Source: Pelagibacteraceae bacterium AG-422-N09 (lineage in GTDB: Bacteria > Pseudomonadota > Alphaproteobacteria > Pelagibacterales > AG-422-B15). Taken from it: a stretch of DNA of 64,000 nt. The notes under the pieces were generated by a model. The model was given only the letters and a program-made list of their open reading frames with translations. It made no database searches and was not told the DNA's origin. Each line of letters begins with the position of its first letter. Position 1 is the stretch's first letter. Of this stretch, positions 1-8,798 are shown piece after piece. The DNA lies in contig QCMV01000003.1 of assembly GCA_003213515.1 (NCBI GenBank), positions 1-64,000 on the forward strand. Reading direction: 5' to 3'. Position numbers and translations under genes: made by a program.

Positions 1-1
1 T

Positions 2-46
2 GAATCCCGCAATTTAATAAATGATGCCGGTATCAAAATAAAATAG
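2..46 (+). CDS. Possible C-terminal tail of an upstream gene (partial)
   Basis: The frame starting at base 2 is open for 14 codons (ESRNLINDAGIKIK) and ends in TAG, 11 bases before the amtB start. It could be the last codons of a gene that begins outside the window. It does not resemble the usual C-terminus of GlnK/GlnB, the PII protein that often precedes amtB. A second frame also ends here, so the call is weak and I do not recognise the protein. Confidence 0.25.
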   Translation, partial: ESRNLINDAGIKIK

Positions 47-57
47 GGAGAAAATAC

Positions 58-1326
58 ATGTTTAAAAAAGTTATACTTTATACAGTATTATTTTCATCAC
101 TATTATCCGCTAATGCTTTTGCAGCTGTCGATGACGAAACGGCATATGCTTTAAATACACTTTTGTTTTTAATTAGTGGTTTCCTAGTGATGTGGATGGC
201 TGCTGGATTCTGTATGTTAGAGTCCGGTTTAGTTACATCGAAAAGTGTATCTACGATAGCCGCAAAAAACATTGGCCTTTATTCAATTGCTGGAATTATG
301 TTCTGGCTAGTAGGATATAATTTGGCCTATGGAATACCTGAAGGTGGATACATTGGATCATTTACAGCTTGGAGTGACGGCTCTGCTATTGCTACAGGTT
401 ATTCTGATGGATCTGACTGGTTCTTTCAGATGGTTTTCTGTGCAACAACAGCTTCAATTGTTTCAGGAACATTAGCTGAAAGAATAAAAATTTGGCCATT
501 CTTTTTATTCGTAGCAATTTTAACTGGCGTAATTTATCCAATCGAGATGGGTTGGCAATGGGGTGGTGGATGGTTATCTGCTGCTGGCTTCTCAGACTTT
601 GCTGGTTCAACTCTTGTGCACGCAGCAGGTGGTGCTGCAGCACTAGCTGGTGCAATTGTTCTTGGTCCAAGACTTGGAAGATTTGATAACGGTAAATTAG
701 TACCGTTTGCAAACTCATCTATACCTCTTGCAACTCTAGGTGTATTTATTCTATGGCTAGGTTGGTTTGGATTTAATGGCGGTTCACAGTTAGCATTAGG
801 ATCTTTTGATGATGCTACAGCCGTCGCTACAATTTACATTAATACAAACCTTGCTGCTTGTGCTGGTGTACTAGTATGTGCTGCTATCACAAGATTAGTC
901 AGAGGTAAAACTGATGTAGTAATGATGTTAAATGGTGCGCTTGGTGGTTTAGTTGCAATAACTGCAGAACCATTAATGCCAACACCTTTAATGGCAATCA
1001 TTATTGGTGGTATTGGTGGTGCACTAGTATTTGCTGGTACTGAATTACTCACAGCCATGAAAATTGACGATGTTGTAGGAGCGATTCCAGTTCACCTTAT
1101 CGCAGGTGTATGGGGTACTCTTGCTGTACCAATTACTAATCCGGATACTAGCTTTGGAACCCAATTCCTAGGCACAGCATCAATTTGTGTGTTCGTATTC
1201 GTAGTGTCCATAATTATATGGTCAATTATGAAAGCCACAATCGGTATAAGGATTAGCGAAGAAGCTGAAAAAGAAGGAACAGACGTAGCTGAGACAGGTG
1301 TTATCGCCTACTCAATTAGAGACTAA
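58..1326 (+). CDS. amtB: Ammonium transporter AmtB
   Basis: Inner-membrane channel for ammonium uptake. The 422-residue protein has an N-terminal signal peptide (ends near NAFA at about residue 22) followed by eleven hydrophobic segments, which is normal for bacterial Amt proteins. The family's twin pore histidines are visible in STLVHAAGG and in IPVHLIAGVWG, and the conserved Asp precedes the first one in FSDFAGS. The ATG is preceded by AGGGAG. Amt genes usually sit next to glnK; the window starts too late to see whether that is so here. A strong hairpin terminator follows directly, so it ends its transcription unit. Nitrogen scavenging fits the gltDB genes and amine-catabolism genes elsewhere in the window. 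Confidence 0.96.
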   Translation: MFKKVILYTVLFSSLLSANAFAAVDDETAYALNTLLFLISGFLVMWMAAGFCMLESGLVTSKSVSTIAAKNIGLYSIAGIMFWLVGYNLAYGIPEGGYIGSFTAWSDGSAIATGYSDGSDWFFQMVFCATTASIVSGTLAERIKIWPFFLFVAILTGVIYPIEMGWQWGGGWLSAAGFSDFAGSTLVHAAGGAAALAGAIVLGPRLGRFDNGKLVPFANSSIPLATLGVFILWLGWFGFNGGSQLALGSFDDATAVATIYINTNLAACAGVLVCAAITRLVRGKTDVVMMLNGALGGLVAITAEPLMPTPLMAIIIGGIGGALVFAGTELLTAMKIDDVVGAIPVHLIAGVWGTLAVPITNPDTSFGTQFLGTASICVFVFVVSIIIWSIMKATIGIRISEEAEKEGTDVAETGVIAYSIRD

Positions 1327-1346
1327 GTTCACTCTTTTAAACTAAT

Positions 1347-1396
1347 AAAAAGGGTCCACTTTTTTCCCCAATGATTATTCAAGTGGACCCTTTTTT
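1347..1396 (+). terminator. Rho-independent terminator after amtB
   Basis: AAAAAGGGTCCACTT (1348-1362) pairs perfectly over about 15 bp with AAGTGGACCCTTTTT (1381-1395) around an 18-nt loop, and ends in a T run. Because the 5' arm begins with A's, it may also work in the reverse direction. It lies 20 bases after the amtB stop. Confidence 0.9.
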
Positions 1397-1438
1397 ACAT
1401 TTGTATTCGTATTCTATTTCCTTTAATCTCTCCCCGTT

Positions 1439-2383
1439 ATGTCCGACAAAATAAATCCATTTGAAAAGAAAAAAAAAGGTGTCTTCTTTTTTAAGTCATC
1501 TAATCCATATGAGTTTTATGATCTTCTAAATGGTAAGAACATGGATGATAAACAAGATGTTTGGGGAACACTAATTTTTCCTGAAAATGCAAAGAAGCCA
1601 TGTCCTCTAATAATACCAATTCATGGTAGCGCAGGGTTAAGAGAAGGTCATCACACTCACATGGTCAATTTATTAGATGCTGGGTTTGCTATTTTTAGGA
1701 TTCATCATTTTGAATCTAGAGGAGTTATTTCAATCGTTGAAAACCAAACAGAAGTAACCCTTGCTTCGATGATTACTGATGCCTTTCGTGCATTAACATT
1801 AGTTTCTAAACATCCTGATGTTGATAGTGATAAAATAGGTATCATGGGGTGGAGTCTTGGTGGTAGCACAGCTTTTTATGCAGCCTGGCAACCTATTATT
1901 GATACTCTCACTCAGAATGGCGAAAAGTTTGCTGCGCATTTACCTATTTATCCTGGGACATTACTTAAGCCCGAGGATAATCGTTGGTCAGATGCTCCAA
2001 TGCATGTTTTATTTGGAGAAGATGATGACTACACTCCTTTAAGTCTTTGTAAGAAAATGATTGATTATATGAAGCCAGTTCGTAGTGTAGAGCTTACAAC
2101 TTATCCAAACGCTCACCATTCTTTTGACTCTATTGACCCTGTTGAATTTATTCCTTATGCCATTAGGCTGAAAGACATGTTTATTGATTTAAAGATGGAT
2201 GGACGACAAATTTTTACTGATGAAAACAATAATACTTTTCATCTAGACTCACTTGAAGAAAGAATGCGTTTGTTAAAAGAAACACCCGATATTCTCGGAG
2301 CTCACGCGGGAGGTAATTGGGCAGCTCGTAAGCAATGTCACAAAGACGCTGTTTCATTTTTTCAAAAACAATTTTTTTCATAA
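1439..2383 (+). CDS. Dienelactone hydrolase-like alpha/beta hydrolase
   Basis: A 314-residue cytoplasmic alpha/beta hydrolase with no signal peptide. The oxyanion-hole strand reads IPIHGSAGL (about 60-66). The nucleophile elbow is GWSLGG with Ser139. A candidate acid lies in FGEDDDYTP (about 192-200) and a candidate base in NAHHSF (His226/227), giving a complete triad. This layout matches the dienelactone hydrolase family, which acts on ester or lactone bonds of small molecules; the substrate cannot be read from sequence. It stands alone between the amtB terminator and the umuDC unit. About 70 residues after the His extend beyond the minimal fold. Confidence 0.7.
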   Translation: MSDKINPFEKKKKGVFFFKSSNPYEFYDLLNGKNMDDKQDVWGTLIFPENAKKPCPLIIPIHGSAGLREGHHTHMVNLLDAGFAIFRIHHFESRGVISIVENQTEVTLASMITDAFRALTLVSKHPDVDSDKIGIMGWSLGGSTAFYAAWQPIIDTLTQNGEKFAAHLPIYPGTLLKPEDNRWSDAPMHVLFGEDDDYTPLSLCKKMIDYMKPVRSVELTTYPNAHHSFDSIDPVEFIPYAIRLKDMFIDLKMDGRQIFTDENNNTFHLDSLEERMRLLKETPDILGAHAGGNWAARKQCHKDAVSFFQKQFFS

Positions 2384-2400
2384 AAATTTATTGAGTGGTA

Positions 2401-2429
2401 TTGACTCTTACTTCCACTAGTGCAATAAT
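2401..2429 (+). promoter_or_regulatory. Sigma-70-type promoter of umuDC
   Basis: TTGACT (2401-2406), a 17-bp spacer and AATAAT (2424-2429) form a close match to a -35/-10 pair. The predicted start of transcription is near 2436, inside the LexA-type box. This places the transcript start downstream of the GTG at 2395 used in the ORF track. Confidence 0.6.
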
Positions 2430-2431
2430 CA

Positions 2432-2446
2432 GAACAAAACAAGAAC
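2432..2446 (+). promoter_or_regulatory. LexA-type SOS operator (GAAC-N7-GAAC)
   Basis: GAACAAAACAAGAAC is an exact GAAC-N7-GAAC, which is the reverse complement of the direct repeat GTTC-N7-GTTC known as the alphaproteobacterial LexA box. It overlaps the predicted transcription start of umuD, a DNA-damage gene, which is where a LexA operator is expected. No lexA gene is in this window. Confidence 0.7.
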
Positions 2447-2463
2447 AAAATAGAATTTATCCA

Positions 2464-2862
2464 ATGTTTTTAACATTTTATAAAGAAGCAGTAGAGTGCG
2501 GTTTTCCCTCTCCAGCAAGAGATTTTACAGAGGGGACAATTGACCTAAATGAGGAACTTATTCCACATCCAAATGCGACTTTCATAGTCCGAGCACGCGG
2601 TGACTCTATGATTGGTTCAGGTATTTATCCAGGAGATCTTCTCATTGTTGATCGGAGCATTAAGCCTCGAAATAACTCTATAATCATAGCAGTTTTAGAT
2701 GGGGAACTGAGTGTTAAAATTTTAAAAATGGAAAATAAACAAGTTTGTTTGTCGTCATCTAACAAGAACTATGTTGATGTTCTAGTCTCTGAAGAAATGG
2801 ATTTTACCATATGGGGAGTGTGCACAAACGTTGTTCATAGTTTAAGTCCAAAGAATAGATAA
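2464..2862 (+). CDS. umuD: UmuD-like self-cleaving SOS protein
   Basis: Self-processing accessory subunit of translesion polymerase V (peptidase S24 fold). From the ATG at 2464 the protein has 132 residues. The cleavage site is Cys12-Gly13 in ECGFPSPA, the nucleophile is Ser48 (RGDSM) and the general base is Lys85 (LSVKIL). The Ser-Lys spacing of 37 and the Cys-Ser spacing of 36 equal those of E. coli UmuD. The ORF track starts at GTG 2395, but a promoter (2401-2429) and a LexA box (2432-2446) lie inside that extension, so I prefer the ATG, which leaves a shorter N-terminal arm than usual and has no clear Shine-Dalgarno. umuC follows after 3 bases. Confidence 0.85.
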   Translation: MFLTFYKEAVECGFPSPARDFTEGTIDLNEELIPHPNATFIVRARGDSMIGSGIYPGDLLIVDRSIKPRNNSIIIAVLDGELSVKILKMENKQVCLSSSNKNYVDVLVSEEMDFTIWGVCTNVVHSLSPKNR

Positions 2863-2865
2863 TTA

Positions 2866-4128
2866 ATGAGAGATAAAGTTTTTGCACTAATTGATTGTAA
2901 TGCGTTTTATGTTTCATGCGAACGCGTTTTTAATCCAAAACTTAACAACAGACCAGTTGTTGCTTTATCAAATAATGATGGTTGTATAATATCACGTTCC
3001 AAAGAAGCAAAGGCTCTTGGAATAAAAATGGGTGTTCCACTTTTTAAGGTGAAAGATATTGTAGAAAAAGAAAAGGTGGTTGTATTTTCTTCAAACTACA
3101 CATTGTATGCAGACATGTCGCGCCGAGTAATGAATATTATTTCAAGTTCTTCCCCTTATACAGAAATATATTCGATTGATGAAGCATTCGTAGAGTTGAG
3201 CAGTTTATTAATTGACTATGAGTCTTATGCCCATCAACTGAGACAAACTATCTTACAGCATACAGGAATTCCAGTCAGCATAGGCATTGCCTCAACAAAA
3301 ACCCTTGCAAAGGTTGCAAACCATAAGGCTAAAAAAGATGATTCTTTGAACGGTGTATGTTCACTTGTGAATTATAATAATATTGACCAGATACTTGAAC
3401 TAACTGAAGTGGGTGATGTATGGGGAGTAGGAAGGCGTTTATCAAAAAAATTAATTAACCATGGTATACATAATGCAAAACTACTAAAGAATTGCAGTGA
3501 CTCATGGATAAGAAAAATGATGAGCGTGAATGGCTTGAAAACAATTACGGAGTTAAGAGGGATTTCTTGTATTCCTCTTGAAGAATACTCAATGACAAGA
3601 AAAAGCTGTTGTACCACAAGATCATTTGGAAAACTTCTGACAAATTTAGACGACATAGAGCAAGCTGTTACAACTTTTGCGCGAAGAGCTGCTGAACGTA
3701 TACGCTCTGAAAGCCTTGCAGCGTCTTGTGTTTCGGTCTTTGTAAGAACTAATCCTTTTGACAAAAAAAGTGCTTATTATTCAAACGGGGCATCAAGAAT
3801 GCTTTCTCATCCAACGCACGATAGCATAACAATTATTGAAACAGCTTTATTGCTTACAAAGAGAATTTTTAAAAATAACTATCAGTATAAAAAAGCAGGT
3901 GTGCTTCTTAGTGGTTTGTGTGATGAGTCAGAAATTCAAGAGACACTATTTGAAAAAAATTATAATCAAAATTCTGATCTTATGTCAGCAGTCGATGCCA
4001 TTAACTACCGTTATGGTCGGGATACACTTCAGATGGCATCAGAATGTAAAGTTGGCAATTGGAGACAAAAAAGGGAAAACTGTACAAGAAACTATACAAC
4101 GCAGATTGATAGATTGCTTTTAGTTTAA
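2866..4128 (+). CDS. umuC: DNA polymerase V catalytic subunit UmuC
   Basis: Y-family translesion DNA polymerase that copies damaged templates during the SOS response. At 420 residues it matches E. coli UmuC (422). Metal ligands are Asp10 (LIDCNAFY) and Asp105-Glu106 (YSIDEAF), the steric-gate Tyr is residue 15, and the little-finger and C-terminal regions follow, including the GNWRQKR and YTTQ segments typical of UmuC. It is co-transcribed with umuD. The last 9 bases overlap the end of the convergent hydrolase gene. Confidence 0.95.
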   Translation: MRDKVFALIDCNAFYVSCERVFNPKLNNRPVVALSNNDGCIISRSKEAKALGIKMGVPLFKVKDIVEKEKVVVFSSNYTLYADMSRRVMNIISSSSPYTEIYSIDEAFVELSSLLIDYESYAHQLRQTILQHTGIPVSIGIASTKTLAKVANHKAKKDDSLNGVCSLVNYNNIDQILELTEVGDVWGVGRRLSKKLINHGIHNAKLLKNCSDSWIRKMMSVNGLKTITELRGISCIPLEEYSMTRKSCCTTRSFGKLLTNLDDIEQAVTTFARRAAERIRSESLAASCVSVFVRTNPFDKKSAYYSNGASRMLSHPTHDSITIIETALLLTKRIFKNNYQYKKAGVLLSGLCDESEIQETLFEKNYNQNSDLMSAVDAINYRYGRDTLQMASECKVGNWRQKRENCTRNYTTQIDRLLLV

Positions 4129-5061
4129 ATTTTTATTAAGGAAGTCAGTAAATATATTATTGAGCTCATCAACAATAAATCCTCCACCACCGTGACCACC
4201 TGTAAAAACAAAACTTTCAGCCCTTGGAATTAAGTTTAAAACCTGTTGAACAGTTTTTGGATCAATTTCATCATCATCACTTGCATAGGCTATATGAATA
4301 GGAATATCGGATTGTGAGAATTTTTTATAATCAGGAATAAAGTTTGTATTTGCAATATTACGTATTGAAGAAAGTAGTGATTGCTCTGTTCCAGGCAGTG
4401 TAAGTTGAACAATGTATCTGTTAACCAAATCTCTCTGTTCAGGATTATCGGTTACCCATTGTTCAGCTCTATTTTTTGAAAAAGGAATCCCAAAAGTTCT
4501 TAAAACAAAATTTCCTAAGATTGGAGTTTTGAGAATACTGAGTATTTTACTGTTACTGTTTACTAGAGGAACTTGTAAACCAATAGCAGATACTTGATTT
4601 GGATATTTGTTAGCGTAATTGATTGCAATAGGAGCTCCCATTGATGAACCATGTAAAATAGATTTCTTTATTTCTAAATAATCTAATAATTCGTTAAGTT
4701 GATCTAGATAAAATTCCATGTTGTAATCAGAAACAGGTCTGTCAGAGTAACCTCTTCCGTATTGATCATAACAGATTACTCTATAGCCTTTTAGACTTAA
4801 CCCCTCACAGAAACCAACATATCCTTCTGAAGGTAAAGTTGCGCCATGAATAATAATTATTGCAGGATCATTTTTATTTCCATAATCCTTATAGGCTGTT
4901 TTACCTTTGGAAAGATTGACAAAATTATAGTCAGATTTTTCCTGATAGGATTTTAAGTTCCCTTTTTCAAAGCTGCTAAATGCATAAATAACTGTGAGTA
5001 TAACTATAATAAGTAGAAGTATAAAAAATGTGCTTGTAAATACACTTTGGAAAATGGTCAT
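4120..5061 (-). CDS. Membrane-anchored alpha/beta hydrolase
   Basis: An alpha/beta hydrolase with one N-terminal hydrophobic segment (about residues 7-30), so probably anchored in the inner membrane facing the periplasm. The oxyanion strand reads IIIHGATLP. Numbering from the ORF-track TTG start, the nucleophile is Ser143 in GSSMG, the acid lies in ASDDDEIDP and the base is the His of GGHGGGGF. CYDQYGRGYSDRP is the typical hydrolase-fold segment between strand and nucleophile. The track starts at TTG 5070; I prefer the ATG three codons later (5061). It stands alone and the substrate is unknown; bromoperoxidase-like or lipase-like activity is equally possible. Confidence 0.7.
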   Translation of the reverse strand: MTIFQSVFTSTFFILLLIIVILTVIYAFSSFEKGNLKSYQEKSDYNFVNLSKGKTAYKDYGNKNDPAIIIIHGATLPSEGYVGFCEGLSLKGYRVICYDQYGRGYSDRPVSDYNMEFYLDQLNELLDYLEIKKSILHGSSMGAPIAINYANKYPNQVSAIGLQVPLVNSNSKILSILKTPILGNFVLRTFGIPFSKNRAEQWVTDNPEQRDLVNRYIVQLTLPGTEQSLLSSIRNIANTNFIPDYKKFSQSDIPIHIAYASDDDEIDPKTVQQVLNLIPRAESFVFTGGHGGGGFIVDELNNIFTDFLNKNLN

Positions 5062-5099
5062 TTTTATCAACTATAATAACTTAATTAATAAAATCAAAG

Positions 5100-5128
5100 T
5101 TGATCCGTATTGGCTGATTTGCTAGCAT
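5100..5128 (+). promoter_or_regulatory. Candidate promoter of the LivK-like gene
   Basis: TTGATC (5100-5105), 17 bases, TAGCAT (5123-5128). The -35 and spacing are good and the -10 is weak. It lies 29 bases upstream of the ATG at 5157, which also has GGGAG as a ribosome binding site. Confidence 0.35.
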
Positions 5129-5156
5129 ATAGATCAATTAAAATGGGAGATTATTA

Positions 5157-6371
5157 ATGAAAAAAACGATATTCAGTTTAATCGCAGGGGTGTTGGTCTT
5201 AGGACTGTTCTATGGTTGTGACAGACAGTCAGATCAAGCATCTACTGACGAAATAAAAATCGGAGTAATTCTTGGATTTACAGGTCCAATTGAGTCACTC
5301 ACACCAACAATGGCCAGTTCAGCTGAACTTGCGATGAAAGAGGCAAGTGATTCTGGATTGCTTTTAGGCGGAGCAACAGTAAGTTCTGTTCGTGCTGACT
5401 CAACATGTGTTGATGCTGGTGCGGCAACTTCAGCGGCCGAAAGACTCGTAACATCAGATAATGTTGCAGCAATAATGGGAGCGGATTGCTCAGGAGTTAC
5501 AACTGCAATTGCAAATAATGTAGCAGTGCCTAATGGGGTAACAATGATTTCTCCATCAGCTACTTCGCCGGCATTAACAGACATTGATGATAAAGGTTAC
5601 TTCTTTAGAACTGCACCATCAGATGCAAGACAAGGGCAAGTATTAGCTCAAGTAGTTATGGATAGAGGTATCAACGAAGTTGCTGTTACTTATACTAATA
5701 ATGACTACGGTAAAGGACTGTCCGATAGTTTTGTAAATGCATTTAAAGCGATGGGCGGATCTGTTACGACTGAAGTACCTCATGAAGATGGCAAAGGTGA
5801 TTACTCAGCAGAAGTATCAACACTATCAGCTTCAGGTGCCTCAGAAGTTGCTGTTCTTGGTTACGTAGACCAAGGTGGCCGAGGAATCATTCAGAACTCA
5901 ATGGAGACTGGAGCATTTTCAAGATTTATTCTTGCCGATGGAATGATTGGTGACAGTCTGATTGAAAATGTAGATGGTGATTTGACAGGAACTTTTGGAA
6001 CTTTACCAGGATCTGAATCAGAAGGAGCAAACATGTTTAAATCAATTGCATCTTCAAACGGCATCCCAGGTGATGGACCATTCGAACCAGAGTCCTACGA
6101 TGCAGCTGCTTTAATATTGCTTGCAATACAAGCAGGTAATTCTGCGGACAGATCTTCAATCGCTCAAAATGTAATGGGAGTTGCAAACGCTCCTGGAACA
6201 GAAATTTTTCCAGGTGAATTAGGCAAAGCATTACAAATTTTAAAAGATGGTGGCCAAGTTAACTATCAAGGCGCAACAAATGTTGAGTTCTCTGATGTTG
6301 GTGAAGCTTCTGGTTCTTATAAAGAGCTTGAAATAGGTAACGGTAAATTTAATACAGTTACAGTTCGTTAA
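5157..6371 (+). CDS. Branched-chain amino acid-type ABC substrate-binding lipoprotein
   Basis: Periplasmic type I binding protein (LivK/Peripla_BP_6 family) of 404 residues that would deliver an amino acid or similar ligand to the LivHM channel. A lipoprotein-like signal ends at Cys21 (LFYGC; the -2 Tyr is unusual for a lipobox). The mature part begins with IKIGVILGFTGP, the usual first strand and glycine-rich ligand loop, and SPSATSPALT is the second ligand segment. It is convergent to the livGFHM operon rather than inside it, which allows the binding protein to be made at a different level. The ligand cannot be told from sequence; leucine/isoleucine/valine, other amino acids and amides are all known for the family. 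Confidence 0.85.
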   Translation: MKKTIFSLIAGVLVLGLFYGCDRQSDQASTDEIKIGVILGFTGPIESLTPTMASSAELAMKEASDSGLLLGGATVSSVRADSTCVDAGAATSAAERLVTSDNVAAIMGADCSGVTTAIANNVAVPNGVTMISPSATSPALTDIDDKGYFFRTAPSDARQGQVLAQVVMDRGINEVAVTYTNNDYGKGLSDSFVNAFKAMGGSVTTEVPHEDGKGDYSAEVSTLSASGASEVAVLGYVDQGGRGIIQNSMETGAFSRFILADGMIGDSLIENVDGDLTGTFGTLPGSESEGANMFKSIASSNGIPGDGPFEPESYDAAALILLAIQAGNSADRSSIAQNVMGVANAPGTEIFPGELGKALQILKDGGQVNYQGATNVEFSDVGEASGSYKELEIGNGKFNTVTVR

Positions 6372-6389
6372 GATCTTAACATTTTAATT

Positions 6390-6421
6390 AATAGGGGCCG
6401 ATTTTGGCCCCTATTTTTTTT
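6390..6421 (+). terminator. Terminator between livK-like gene and livM
   Basis: AATAGGGGCC (6390-6399) pairs with GGCCCCTATT (6406-6415) around a 6-base loop, followed by a run of T. The livM stop codon on the other strand lies inside the 3' arm. It separates the two convergent transcription units. Confidence 0.85.
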
Positions 6422-7781
6422 GGATTTTCTCAGGTATTACCCCTCTTGGCATAAACCTCAGTGCCAATAAAAGCAATAACCCCATTATAAATAATCTAAG
6501 ATGTGCTGCGCTTCCAAGCAGATGCATTCTAAGAGGATTGTCGTATTCGAGCCCACCAGCCAACATGTTCATGAAACCAATGGACAATGGCTCCGCTTCA
6601 ATCCAAATAAACCAAATAAAGAATCCTCCAAAAATTGATCCTAAGTTATTACCCGATCCACCAATGATAACCATTAGCCAGATAATAAATGTAAATCTTA
6701 ATGGGCGATAAGACCCGGGTGTAAATTGGCCATCTAAGGTAGTGAGCATTGCTCCTGCTATACCAATTATAGCTGAGCCAATAATAAAAATTTGTAAATG
6801 TTGTGCAAAAATATTTTTACCCATTGCGCTAGCTGCTTCTTCGTTATCTCTTATGGCTCTTAACATTCTTCCCCATGGTGAGTTTAAAGCAAGTTGACTT
6901 AGATAGAAGATTAACAAAAGAAAAGAAAAAAATAATCCTGCATAACAGAGTTTTACAAATATTCCTGAACTATCAATAACAAGATCATTCAGCAAATCTT
7001 GTCTTGATGAAAGAGATTGCATAGCTTCTAGTTTTGAAAAGTTTATTCTCTCAACTAGATTAAGGAACCATTCAGATTGCTGAAGTTCAATTTCATATGG
7101 AACAGGTCTATCTAAACCTGAAACGTTTTTAACTCCTCGAGATAACCAATCTTCATGTTTAACTACTGCGATTACAATCTCTGAAATCCCAAGAGTTGCG
7201 ATAGCTAAATAGTCTGACCGTAATCGGAGAGTGATTTTTCCTATTACCCACGCAACAAGTCCAGCAACTACTGCAGCAATCAGCCAAGAGAAAATAATTG
7301 GTAAACCTAAACCTCCAAGAAAACCTGTTTTAGCAGGATTAATCGACTCGATAATATCTATAGAAGGTCCATAAAAATTATTAATTCCAATTAAACCAAA
7401 AACAATTATTAAGATTATAAGGGTGTTTCTTATTTGTTTATTTTCAATATTTCTAAATACAAATAAGAGAGCGGTAACTGTTAATACAAAAATTATTGCA
7501 CTAATTACAATTCCTATACCCGCTTTATCCCATGCTTCGTAAATTGGATCGTGTGAAACCAATACTGCTGTTAAACCTCCAAGCGCAGTAAAACCCATTA
7601 CTCCTGCATTAAACAAACCTCCATATCCCCATTGCAAATTAACACCAATCGCCATTATTGATGAAATAATACAGAGATTAATAACGCTGAGAGACACAGA
7701 CCAGGACTGAGTAAAGCCCACGATTGCTAGCAAAATCGCCATTACAGTGAATGCAACTGGTGCTCTTAATTCTTCGTTCAT
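6411..7781 (-). CDS. livM: Branched-chain amino acid-type ABC permease LivM
   Basis: Integral membrane subunit of the importer whose other parts are livG, livF and livH just upstream. At 456 residues it is longer than many LivM proteins; the extra length is an N-terminal hydrophobic region plus a loop near 230-275. The conserved cytoplasmic coupling segment reads SPWGRMLRAIRDNEEAASAMG. The GGSGNNLGSIFGG stretch is typical of the family. Its ATG overlaps the livH stop by 4 bases, so translation is probably coupled, and the stop lies in the terminator shared with livK. Confidence 0.9.
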   Translation of the reverse strand: MNEELRAPVAFTVMAILLAIVGFTQSWSVSLSVINLCIISSIMAIGVNLQWGYGGLFNAGVMGFTALGGLTAVLVSHDPIYEAWDKAGIGIVISAIIFVLTVTALLFVFRNIENKQIRNTLIILIIVFGLIGINNFYGPSIDIIESINPAKTGFLGGLGLPIIFSWLIAAVVAGLVAWVIGKITLRLRSDYLAIATLGISEIVIAVVKHEDWLSRGVKNVSGLDRPVPYEIELQQSEWFLNLVERINFSKLEAMQSLSSRQDLLNDLVIDSSGIFVKLCYAGLFFSFLLLIFYLSQLALNSPWGRMLRAIRDNEEAASAMGKNIFAQHLQIFIIGSAIIGIAGAMLTTLDGQFTPGSYRPLRFTFIIWLMVIIGGSGNNLGSIFGGFFIWFIWIEAEPLSIGFMNMLAGGLEYDNPLRMHLLGSAAHLRLFIMGLLLLLALRFMPRGVIPEKIQKK

Positions 7782-8797
7782 ATTATTTTACCCCTCACAA
7801 TTCCTGTTGGTCTGACAATCAGTACAATCACTAAAATAATGAAAGAAATAGCAAACTTATAATCTGTTGAGAGAACTTGCATTAATCCTGAAGGCTCTAA
7901 ATTTTCTGGAAGAAGATATACAAAGAATTTCTTGTAAGCATAGGTTAATGTAATTTCAGAGAATGCAATGACATAGCCTCCAATTACTGCACCAATTGGT
8001 GACCCTATTCCACCTACAATTGCAGCCGCAAACATTGGCAACAGCAAATTAAAATATGTAAATGGTTTAAAGCTCTTATCTAGCCCATAGAGTACCCCAG
8101 CAGTAGTAATCAAAATTGAAGATATGATCCAAGTAACAATCACTATCTTTTCAGGATTAATTCCTGATAATAGTGCCAGGTCTTCATTATTTGAGTACGC
8201 TCTCATTGACTTGCCCAGTTTAGTCTTCTGTAAGAAATAGAATAAACTTATCATTGCAACTAAAGCTACAATGACAGTGATTAATTGAGTTGATTTGATT
8301 GTTAATCCTTCTTCTAATCCAAAGTAATTTTTAAAATCTAAAGCATGTACTATATACTTTTCACCATCAAAAAACTTTCTATCATTAGGTCCTATAATAA
8401 ATCTGACTACTGCCTGCAGAATAAACATAACTCCTACGGAAACGATCATGAGTACTATAGGTTGGCTTTTTTGTTTACGATAAAAACTGTAAACTGATCT
8501 ATCAATTAAAAGACAAAACAAAGCTGTTACTATAATAGCAAAAGGTAGAGCAAGTAATGCAGTAGGAAGAATTCCAGCAGTGATCCCTATACTTTGAAAT
8601 AACCAAGTAAATAAAATAGTAGCCATCGTTCCAAATGACATCCAATCAGCTTGAGCAAAGTTTGAAAATCTTAATACGCCATAAATAATTGTTAAACTTA
8701 ATGTAGCTAACGCAAGCTGACTTCCATATGACAAAGCTGGAACAATTACAAAATTTGACAACAGGACTATCGCATTAATAAATTCAAAATTTTCCAA
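7778..8797 (-). CDS. livH: Branched-chain amino acid-type ABC permease LivH
   Basis: Second integral membrane subunit, 339 residues, with about eight hydrophobic segments. The coupling segment contains LGKSMRAYSNNEDLALLSGI and the AAIVGGIGSPIGAVIGGY stretch is a family hallmark. The start is TTG at 8797: there is no ATG until residue 54, and GGGAGG sits 5 bases before the TTG, so this is a well-supported non-ATG start. Only one base separates it from the livF stop. Confidence 0.92.
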   Translation of the reverse strand: MENFEFINAIVLLSNFVIVPALSYGSQLALATLSLTIIYGVLRFSNFAQADWMSFGTMATILFTWLFQSIGITAGILPTALLALPFAIIVTALFCLLIDRSVYSFYRKQKSQPIVLMIVSVGVMFILQAVVRFIIGPNDRKFFDGEKYIVHALDFKNYFGLEEGLTIKSTQLITVIVALVAMISLFYFLQKTKLGKSMRAYSNNEDLALLSGINPEKIVIVTWIISSILITTAGVLYGLDKSFKPFTYFNLLLPMFAAAIVGGIGSPIGAVIGGYVIAFSEITLTYAYKKFFVYLLPENLEPSGLMQVLSTDYKFAISFIILVIVLIVRPTGIVRGKII

Positions 8798-8798
8798 C

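Noticed and set aside
392-718. 108-aa minus-strand ORF inside amtB
   Set aside because: Gln/Leu-rich shadow of a membrane-protein gene; no motif or ribosome binding site.
2395-2463. GTG-initiated N-terminal extension of umuD
   Set aside because: It contains a -35/-10 pair and a LexA box and lies before the predicted transcript start.
3372-3764. 130-aa minus-strand ORF inside umuC
   Set aside because: Shadow of a clearly coding frame on the other strand.
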